Assembly (NCBI GenBank): GCA_036403035.1
Contig: DASWRT010000246.1
Coordinates: 1-21,095 of the forward strand
Direction: 5' to 3'
Length of the DNA: 21,095 nucleotides
DNA from: DASWRT01 sp036403035
GTDB lineage: Bacteria; Pseudomonadota; Alphaproteobacteria; ATCC43930; CGMCC-115725
Under the pieces are notes generated by a model. That model was not told the origin of the DNA. It did no database searches and saw nothing but the letters and a program-made list of their open reading frames with translations. The first letter of the stretch is position 1. Every line of letters begins with the position of its first letter. The translations under genes and the position numbers were made by a program. Shown piece after piece: positions 15,394 to 21,095 of the stretch.

Positions 15394-16830
15394 ATGAGCC
15401 GGCGGGCCGCGACGCTGTTCGAGAAGATCTGGCGCGACCACGTCGTCGAGACGCGGCCCGACGGATCGTGCCTGCTCTATATCGACCGCCACCTCCTGTA
15501 CGAGATCACGAGCCCCCAGGCTTTCGCCGCCCTGCGCACCGCCGGCCGCGCCGTGCGGCGCCCGGAGCTGTCGCTCGCCGTCGCCGACCACGGCGTCCCG
15601 ACGAGCGGTCCTCGCGACCACGGCGATGCGCCCGCCGCCGCCGACGGGATCCGCGCCCAGATCCGGGCGCTGGCCACCAACTGCCGAGCGGCGGGCATCC
15701 CCTACCTGCCGCTGGACGACCGGCGCCAGGGCATCGTGCACGTCGTCGGGCCCGAGCAGGGGTTCACGCTGCCCGGCGCGACGATCGTCTGCGGCGACTC
15801 CCATACCTCGACGCACGGCGCGTTCGGGGCGCTCGCCTTCGGGATCGGCACGTCGGACGTCGAGTACGTGCTTGCGACCCAGACTCTCGTCATGCGCCCG
15901 CTCAAGCCGATGCGGGTCGCGATCGAGGGCGCCCTGCCCGCCGGCGTCGCCGCAAAGGACGTCGCCCTCGCCCTGATCGGCCGCATCGGCGCAGGCGGCG
16001 CCACCGGCCACGTCATCGAGTACGCCGGCTCGACGGTCCGCGCCTTCTCGATGGAGGAGCGGATGACGCTCTGCAACCTGTCGATCGAGGCCGGCGCCCG
16101 CGCCGGCCTGATCGCCCCCGACGAGACCACTTTCGAATGGCTCAAGGACCGGCCGATGGCGCCGCAAGGCCGCCGCCTCTGGGAGCGAGCCGTCGCGGAC
16201 TGGCGCGCTCTCGCGAGCGATCCCGGCGCCGCCTTCGACGGCGAGACGCGCATCGATGCGGAGGCCCTGGCGCCGCAGGTCACCTGGGGCACCAGCCCGG
16301 AGCACGTCTGCCCCGTCACCGGCCGCGTGCCCGATCCCGGCGAGGCGCCGGACGGCGTCCGCGCGGCGGCATGGCGGCGCGCCCTCGACTATATGGACCT
16401 GACGCCCGGCACGACGCTCGCCGGCATCCGCATCGACCGCGTTTTCATCGACTCCTGCACCAACGCGCGCCTGTCCGACCTGCGCGCGGCGGCCGATGTG
16501 GTTCGATGATCCGCCGGCCGGCGGGTGGCGCCGCATGTCGAGGCTCTGGTCGTGCCGGGGTCCGGACTGGTCAAGGAAGCCGCCGAAGCCGAGGGCCTCG
16601 ACCGCGTGTTCGTCGAGGCAGGCTTCCGGTGGGGCGAGCCGGGCTGCTCGATGTGCGTCGCCGTGAATGGCGATCGCGTCGGCCCCGGACAGCGCTGCGT
16701 CTCGACCTCGAACCGCAACTTCGAGGGCCGCCAGGGGCCGCGCGCCCGGACGCACCTCGCCAGCCCCGCCACGACCACCGCGTCGGCGATCGCCGGACGC
16801 ATCGCGGACGTGCGCGAGATCTTGTCGTGA
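15394..16830 (+). pseudogene. leuC: LeuC-like hydro-lyase large subunit with an in-frame TGA
   Basis: A 478-codon frame of the aconitase/isopropylmalate isomerase large-subunit family, interrupted at codon 372 by TGA (16507-16509) in the same reading frame. Before it, LYIDRHLLYEITSPQAF, GDSHTSTHGAFGALAFG and DSCTN with cluster ligand Cys354 are intact. After it come VVPGSGLVKEAAEAEG and PGCSMC with ligands Cys418 and Cys421, then STSNRNFEGRQG and a normal end. The three codons TGA-TCC-GCC appear as extra sequence between VVR and GRRV. Both halves are needed for the [4Fe-4S] site, so the product would be inactive unless the TGA is read through or the second part restarts at GTG 16525 and assembles. 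The start at 15394 has GGGGAG. Partner leuD follows by 12 bases. The substrate may be isopropylmalate or a similar hydroxy acid. Confidence 0.85.
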
Positions 16831-16842
16831 GGAGGCGGTGAC

Positions 16843-17478
16843 GTGGAGCCCTTCACGACCCTTGCGGGCGTCGCCGCGCCGCTGCCTCTGAGCAACATCG
16901 ACACCGACCTGATCGTCCCGGCGCAGCATGCCGGGACGGTGGAGCGGACGGGCCTCGGGCGATATCTCTTCTCCGGCCTGCGCTATCGCGAAGACGGGTC
17001 GGAGAACCCGGATTTCGTGCTGAACAAGCCGGCATACCACGCGGCGCGGATCCTGATCGCCGACGACAATTTCGGCTGCGGCTCCTCGCGCGAGCATGCG
17101 CCCTGGGCGCTCCTCGATTTCGGCATACGGTGCGTGATCGCGCCGTCCTTCACCGAGATCTTCCGCGCGAACTGCTACCGCAACGGGATGCTTCCCGTCG
17201 CGCTCCCGGCGTCCGAGGTCGATGCGCTGATGCATTTCGTCGCCGAAACGCCCGGCGCGGCGCTCACCGTCGACCTCGTGTCCCGAACGGTTGCGATACC
17301 CGACGGGCGCACGTTCCCGTTCCGGATCGAGCCCGACCGACGCGACGCGCTGCTTCTTGGGTTGGACGAGGTCGGCGCGAGCCTGACGCGAACGCCAGCC
17401 ATCGAACGCTTCGAACGTGCCCATTGGGACCGCCGGCCCTGGCTGCGCCGGCGGTCCGGCGGGAAAGACCCTGCCTGA
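16843..17478 (+). CDS. leuD: 3-isopropylmalate dehydratase-like small subunit
   Basis: This encodes 211 residues, close to the usual LeuD length of about 200. The GTG start at 16843 has GAGGAGG and is 12 bases after the end of the leuC-like frame. Motifs: LPLSNIDTDLIVPAQH (14-29), FVLNKPAYHAARILIADDNFGCGSSREHAPWAL (substrate-binding loop), APSFTEIFRANCYRNGMLPVAL, all characteristic. It forms the swivel domain of the two-subunit hydro-lyase that dehydrates and rehydrates isopropylmalate (leucine synthesis) or, for paralogs in catabolic clusters, related acids. The gene itself appears undamaged although its partner is interrupted. It lies beside IlvD and RraA genes rather than leuA/leuB, so a paralogous catabolic role is possible. 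Confidence 0.88.
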   Translation: MEPFTTLAGVAAPLPLSNIDTDLIVPAQHAGTVERTGLGRYLFSGLRYREDGSENPDFVLNKPAYHAARILIADDNFGCGSSREHAPWALLDFGIRCVIAPSFTEIFRANCYRNGMLPVALPASEVDALMHFVAETPGAALTVDLVSRTVAIPDGRTFPFRIEPDRRDALLLGLDEVGASLTRTPAIERFERAHWDRRPWLRRRSGGKDPA

Positions 17479-17579
17479 GCGGACGCCGCGCGCTTGCTTG
17501 CCGCCGTTGCAAATCGGCTCATGATGGGCGTCTCATGCGCCGCAACCGAAGCCGGCGCGCCGATTACGGGAAGGAAAAC

Positions 17580-18102
17580 ATGCCGCTGCGGAGAACCGCA
17601 CTCGCCCTCGTCGCGCTTGCCGCGCTCCTCGCCGCCGCCACCGCCGGCCAGACCGTGTGGGCGCAGAGCGTCCCGGAACGCAGCAAAGTGATCCTCGGCG
17701 TCGGCGGCAAGCCCCGCCCTCTGGCCGGTCGCGCTCAATACGCATTCCGGGTTCCGCGCCGTGTCGCAGACGCTGCGGATGGTCGGGCGCAATTACGGGC
17801 TGAAAGGCTTCAAGTACATTTGGAAGATCCTGGTGCCGGCGGCGTTCCCGTCGATCCTCGCCGGCCTCAAGATCGGCTGGGCATTCGCCTGGCGGACGCT
17901 CGTGGCGGCCGAGCTGGTCTTCGGCGTCTCCTCCGGCAAGGGCGGCCTCGGCTGGTTCATCTTCGAGAACCGCAACCTGCTGGACATTCCCGCCGTGTTC
18001 GCCGGCCTGCTCACCGTCATCCTGATCGGCCTTGCCGTCGAGAACCTGATCTTCAGGACGATCGAGCGCCGCGCCGTCCTCCGCTGGGGCCTCCAGAGCT
18101 GA
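17580..18102 (+). pseudogene. ABC importer remnant: substrate-binding protein signal fused to permease end
   Basis: Two gene ends meet here. From the ATG at 17580 (GGAAGG ribosome site) the frame gives a signal peptide, MPLRRTALALVALAALLAAA with cleavage near WAQ-S, then SVPERSKVILGVGGK, the opening of an SsuA/TauA/ThiY-type binding protein. Near 17710 sense stops and one frame over a typical inner-membrane permease of the SsuC type takes up: ALWPVALNTHSGFRAVSQTL, then AAFPSILAGLKIGWAFAWRTLVAAEL containing the EAA-like coupling region, and a normal end at 18102. The rest of the binding protein, the start of the permease and, given the usual gene order, probably an ATPase are missing. A single internal deletion would produce this. 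Importers of this class take up sulfonates, nitrate or pyrimidine precursors. Confidence 0.8.
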
Positions 18103-18142
18103 CCGCCCGAGGGCTCCACTCCTAGATCGCGAGGTCGTCGTC

Positions 18143-19876
18143 ATGACGCGTAAGACACAAGACCAGCTCCGCAGCGCGCGCTGGTTCGCCCCCGACGATT
18201 TCCGCTCCTTCGGTCACCGCTCGCGGATGAACCAGATGGGATACGCGGCGGCGGACTATGCCGGAAAGCCGGTGATCGCGATCATCAACACGTGGTCCGA
18301 CTTCAACCAGTGCCACGCGCATTTCAAGCACCGCGTCGACGACGTGAAGCGTGGCATCCTGCAAGCCGGCGGTTTCCCCGCCGAGCTGCCGGCCATCTCG
18401 CTCTCCGAGAGCAAGGTGAAGCCGACGACGATGCTCTATCGCAACTTCCTCGCGATGGAGACGGAGGAGCTGATCCGCTCCCATCCGGTCGACGGCGTCG
18501 TGCTGATGGGCGGTTGCGACAAGACGACTCCCGGCCTCTTGCTCGGCGCGACCAGTGCCGGCGTGCCGGCGATCTTCGTGCCGGCCGGGCCGATGCTGCG
18601 CGGCAACTGGCACGGCAAGGTGCTCGGCTCGGGCTCGGACGCCTTCAAGTACTGGGACGAGCGGCGCGCCGGCAACATCTCCGAGAAGGACTGGTCGGAG
18701 ATGGAGGTCGGAATCGCCCGCTCCTACGGCGTCTGCATGACGATGGGCACGGCGTCGACCATGACCGCGCTCGCGGAAGCGATCGGGATGACGCTTCCGG
18801 GCGCCTCCTCGATCCCGGCGGCGGACGCGAACCACATCCGCATGTGCGCGGCAGCCGGAAGGCGCATCGTCGAGATGGCCTGGGAGGACGTCGTTCCCGC
18901 GAAGATCCAGACCGAGGCCGCCTATCGGAACGCGATCGTCGTCGCGATGGCGATGGGGTGTTCGACCAACGCCGTCATCCACCTTCTCGCGATGGCGCGC
19001 CGGGCGGGCCACGCGATCGGACTCCCGGATTTCGACGCCGTCAGCCGCAAGGTGCCCGTCATCGCCAACATCCGGCCGAGCGGCGACACCTACTTGATGG
19101 AGGATTTCTACTATGCCGGCGGCCTTCCGGCGCTGATGTCGCGGCTGATGCCCTTCCTCGATCTCACGCAGATCAACGCGTCGGGCGAGAGCTGGGCCGA
19201 AAGCCTTGCCGGAGCGCAGGTCTATAACGACGACGTGATCCGGCCGCTCGACCGGGCGATCTACGACGAGGGCGCGCTGGCGGTGCTGAGGGGTAATCTC
19301 GCGCCGGACGGCTGCGTCATGAAGCCTGCCGCCGCCGCGCCGCATCTGCTCCGGCACTCCGGCCCGGCGCTGGTGTTCGACGACTACCCCGCGCTCAAGG
19401 CCAACATCGACCGCGACGACCTGGAGGTGACGCCCGATCACGTCCTCGTGCTGCGCAACGCCGGACCGCTCGGCGGGCCGGGCATGCCGGAATGGGGCAT
19501 GCTGCCGATCCCGAAGAAGCTGGTGAAGCAGGGCGTGCGCGACATGGTGCGCATCTCCGATGCGCGCATGAGCGGCACGAGCTACGGCGCGTGCATCCTG
19601 CACGTCTCGCCCGAATCCTATGTCGGCGGGCCGCTGGCGCTGGTGCGCACCGGCGACGTCATCACCGTCGACGTCCCGGCGCGCTCGATCTCGCTCGACG
19701 TCTCCGAGGCCGAGCTTGCGCGTCGCCGGGCGGCCTTGCCGCCGCCGCAGCCGCGATACGGGCGCGGCTACGGCTGGATGTTCTCCCAGCATATCCGGCA
19801 GGCGGACCAGGGCTGCGACTTCGACTTCCTCGAAACCAGCTTCGGACCGTCGGTGGGCGAGCCCGCCATCTTCTGA
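18143..19876 (+). CDS. IlvD/Edd-family dehydratase, sugar-acid (L-arabinonate-type) clade
   Basis: This encodes 577 residues, full length for the family. RWFAPDDFRSFGHRSR and the C-terminal GYGWMFSQHIRQADQGCDFDFL are features of the L-arabinonate dehydratase clade rather than biosynthetic dihydroxy-acid dehydratase. The cluster ligands are Cys57 (NTWSDFNQC), Cys125 (MGGCDKTTPG, with the Mg-binding Asp126 and Lys127 next to it) and Cys198 (YGVCMTMGTAST). The catalytic Ser is in RMSGTSYGACILH. The enzyme dehydrates an aldonic acid to a 2-keto-3-deoxy acid in the cytoplasm using a [2Fe-2S] cluster. It is followed after 42 bases by an RraA-like gene and preceded by the importer remnant. The exact sugar acid is not decidable from sequence. 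Confidence 0.9.
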   Translation: MTRKTQDQLRSARWFAPDDFRSFGHRSRMNQMGYAAADYAGKPVIAIINTWSDFNQCHAHFKHRVDDVKRGILQAGGFPAELPAISLSESKVKPTTMLYRNFLAMETEELIRSHPVDGVVLMGGCDKTTPGLLLGATSAGVPAIFVPAGPMLRGNWHGKVLGSGSDAFKYWDERRAGNISEKDWSEMEVGIARSYGVCMTMGTASTMTALAEAIGMTLPGASSIPAADANHIRMCAAAGRRIVEMAWEDVVPAKIQTEAAYRNAIVVAMAMGCSTNAVIHLLAMARRAGHAIGLPDFDAVSRKVPVIANIRPSGDTYLMEDFYYAGGLPALMSRLMPFLDLTQINASGESWAESLAGAQVYNDDVIRPLDRAIYDEGALAVLRGNLAPDGCVMKPAAAAPHLLRHSGPALVFDDYPALKANIDRDDLEVTPDHVLVLRNAGPLGGPGMPEWGMLPIPKKLVKQGVRDMVRISDARMSGTSYGACILHVSPESYVGGPLALVRTGDVITVDVPARSISLDVSEAELARRRAALPPPQPRYGRGYGWMFSQHIRQADQGCDFDFLETSFGPSVGEPAIF

Positions 19877-19918
19877 CCGCCTCCCCCAATCCTTTGACCT
19901 CAGCCGACGGAAGATACC

Positions 19919-20635
19919 TTGGCACTCTCGGAAACCACGCGCACGCAGCTCAAGGGCGTCAGCACGGCGACGCTGTGCACGGCGCTCTTCAAGCGCGGCC
20001 TCCACAACCAGTTCATCCAGGATGTCCGGCCGCTCAAGTTCAAGGGCGAGAATATGGTCGGAGAGGCGTTCACGTTGCGTTACATCCCGGCGCGCGAGGA
20101 CCTCAACCCGATTACCGTGTTCCAGGACCGGTCGCACCCGCAGCGGAAGGCGGTCGAGGAATGCCCGCCCGGCGCCGTCTTCGTCGTCGACAGCCGCAAG
20201 GACCCGCGCGCCGCCTCGGCGGGCTCGATCCTCGTCTCGCGCCTCATGGTCCGCGGCGTCGCCGGCATCGTGACGGACGGCGGGTTCCGCGACAGCCCGG
20301 AGATCGCCGAGCTTGCCATCCCGGCCTATCACAACCGCCCCGCCGCGCCGACCAACCTGACGCGCCATCAGGCGTTGGACATCAACGTGCCGATCGGCTG
20401 CGGCGACGCGCCGGTCTGGCCGGGCGACGTGATCGTGGGCGACGGCGAAGGCGTCGTCGTGATCCCCGCCGCGCTCGCCGGGGAGATCGCCGCAGAGGCG
20501 GTCGAGATGACGGCCTTCGAGGATTTCGTCAGCGAGGAAGTCCTCAAGGGACGCTCGATCCTTGGGCTCTACCCGGCGACCGACGAGCGGACGAAGACCG
20601 ATTTCGCCGTCTGGCGAAAAGCCAAAGGGCGCTGA
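19919..20635 (+). CDS. RraA-like / HMG-aldolase family protein
   Basis: This encodes 238 residues from a TTG at 19919 (GGAAG upstream). The family fold shows in STATLCTALFKRGLHNQFI (N-terminal), GENMVGEAFTLRYIP, VFVVDSRKDPRAASAGSILVSRLMVRGVAGIVTDGGFRDSPEI (the core GGI-RD motif with the catalytic Arg-Asp), and PVWPGDVIVGDGEGVVVIP near the end. Members include the RNase E inhibitor RraA and divalent-metal-dependent aldolases for 4-hydroxy-4-methyl-2-oxoglutarate. The long form with an N-terminal extension, next to a sugar-acid dehydratase, favours an aldolase or decarboxylase role on a keto acid rather than RNase regulation. The two genes probably share a transcript. A GC-rich hairpin follows the stop. 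Confidence 0.88.
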   Translation: MALSETTRTQLKGVSTATLCTALFKRGLHNQFIQDVRPLKFKGENMVGEAFTLRYIPAREDLNPITVFQDRSHPQRKAVEECPPGAVFVVDSRKDPRAASAGSILVSRLMVRGVAGIVTDGGFRDSPEIAELAIPAYHNRPAAPTNLTRHQALDINVPIGCGDAPVWPGDVIVGDGEGVVVIPAALAGEIAAEAVEMTAFEDFVSEEVLKGRSILGLYPATDERTKTDFAVWRKAKGR

Positions 20636-20642
20636 CCGCGAT

Positions 20643-20684
20643 CGAGGGCGCGGCCGGCGTCGGCCGGGACCGACCGCGCCCTCG
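20643..20684. terminator. GC-rich hairpin between convergent genes
   Basis: CGAGGGCGCGG at 20643-20653 pairs perfectly with CCGCGCCCTCG at 20674-20684, an 11-base stem with a 20-base spacer, just after the RraA stop and just before the end of the peptidoglycan-binding gene on the other strand. The place suits a two-way terminator, but there is no T run on either side, so it may act only as a stop for exonucleases or with Rho. Confidence 0.45.
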
Positions 20685-20689
20685 GTGCT

Positions 20690-21095
20690 TCACTGGGCGG
20701 AGATGCCCGCCGTGACCGGGACCGGAGCCGCTGCCGGAGCCGCCGCCGGGACCACCGGAGGCACCGGCACTGGCGCTGCCCCCGGCTGCGCGACGCCGGC
20801 TTGGACAGGCTCGCCGCCGCCCTGCACCGCGGGCGCAGCCGCAACGGGAGTGGTGTCGAGGCCGAGCGCCGTCCGCGTCGGAGCATCGAGCTGACCGTTC
20901 GCCCCCAGCCCGTTCGCGCGCTGGAAGTTGCGCAGCGCCGTGCTCGTCGCCGGACCCCATTGCCCGTCGATGTTGTCGCGGACATAGAAGCCCTGATCGT
21001 GCAGGCGCTGCTGCGTCCGGAACACGAGGTCGGCCGTGGCTGCCCGCTCGGCGGCCGGACCCGACGCGGTCCTCCAGACGCCGTCCGGGTCGAGG
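20690..21095 (-). CDS. Peptidoglycan-binding domain protein (5' end outside window)
   Basis: The frame on the minus strand is open from the window edge to the stop at 20690-20692, so the start lies beyond 21095; a GTG at 21025 is inside the gene, as the sequence upstream (DPDGVWRTASGPAAERAATADL) continues in frame and is protein-like. A PG_binding_1 domain is clear: FRTQQRLHDQGFYVRDNIDG, WGPATSTALRNFQRANGLGAN and LDAPTRTALGL. It is followed by an Ala/Pro/Val-rich tail of about 60 residues with repeated APVPV-like units and no further domain. Such domains hold exported proteins to the cell wall in the periplasm. The N-terminal part, which would show a signal peptide or enzyme domain, is not visible. 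Confidence 0.85.
   Translation of the reverse strand, partial: LDPDGVWRTASGPAAERAATADLVFRTQQRLHDQGFYVRDNIDGQWGPATSTALRNFQRANGLGANGQLDAPTRTALGLDTTPVAAAPAVQGGGEPVQAGVAQPGAAPVPVPPVVPAAAPAAAPVPVTAGISAQ

Noticed and set aside
16507..16509. Selenocysteine at the leuC TGA
   Set aside because: The site is in a variable linker, not at a catalytic or cluster position, the family has no known selenoprotein form, and no obvious SECIS-like stem was made out after the TGA.
12999..16516. Shared 13-mer CGATGATCCGCCG at the lyase start and the leuC TGA
   Set aside because: A match of this length is expected by chance in a GC-rich window of this size, so it does not show that the leuC insertion came from the lyase gene.
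15283..17424. Minus-strand open frame of about 710 codons opposite leuC and leuD
   Set aside because: Composition is that of a complement shadow, and the plus strand carries clear conserved motifs throughout.
18122..20368. Minus-strand open frame of about 750 codons opposite the dehydratase and RraA-like genes
   Set aside because: It is an Arg/His/Asp-rich shadow of well-recognised plus-strand genes, as often occurs in GC-rich DNA, and has no family pattern.

Overview
The window is about 21 kb of GC-rich DNA with dense, closely spaced genes, GTG and TTG starts, and protein families typical of Alphaproteobacteria (COG4705/PepSY genes beside a two-component system, a B12-binding radical SAM protein, an SH3/SUMF1 fusion, an L-arabinonate-dehydratase-type IlvD). 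No marker gene fixes the genus. The assignment to Alphaproteobacteria is an inference from protein style and composition. No rRNA, tRNA, CRISPR array or intact mobile element was seen.

Left part (1-5743): the 3' end of a LysR-type regulator gene; a small two-helix HrgC-like membrane protein with a good sigma70-type promoter; an rfbC-type sugar epimerase on the minus strand; a small conserved hypothetical; a secreted PEP-CTERM protein whose signal peptide and body lie in different frames; then, on the minus strand, a B12-binding radical SAM enzyme followed by a short-chain dehydrogenase.

Middle part (5744-12804): an envelope-related module. A minus-strand pair (COG4705 multi-pass membrane protein and a small exported protein) is divergent from an exported, His-rich PepSY protein, with symmetrical repeats between them. 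After that comes an apparent operon: a 54-codon small ORF, ABC-2 ATPase, permease, a membrane-anchored Ig-like protein, an OmpR-type response regulator and its histidine kinase. Translation is coupled by ATGA or longer overlaps at several joints. The kinase stop overlaps the start of a short open frame resembling the first residues of an undecaprenyl-diphosphatase (UppP/BacA). That gene is broken off where an eroded IS256-type transposase remnant begins. The content suggests a system that senses and responds to cell-envelope or metal stress.

Right part (13002-20635): a plus-strand catabolic group. It holds a CitE/HpcH-like lyase, an SH3/SUMF1 protein, LeuC- and LeuD-like hydro-lyase subunits, an ABC importer remnant, an IlvD/Edd sugar-acid dehydratase and an RraA-like aldolase-family protein. 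The large hydro-lyase subunit carries an in-frame TGA between its iron-sulfur cysteines. The importer is reduced to a signal peptide joined out of frame to the end of a permease. The last two enzymes look intact. The window ends inside a minus-strand gene with a peptidoglycan-binding domain.

The most striking pattern is the number of apparently damaged genes: pep-ctermin frameshift, uppP fragment, IS256 remnant, split leuC, and importer deletion. This suggests either an eroding accessory region or an error-prone assembly. Read-level checking would separate the two.
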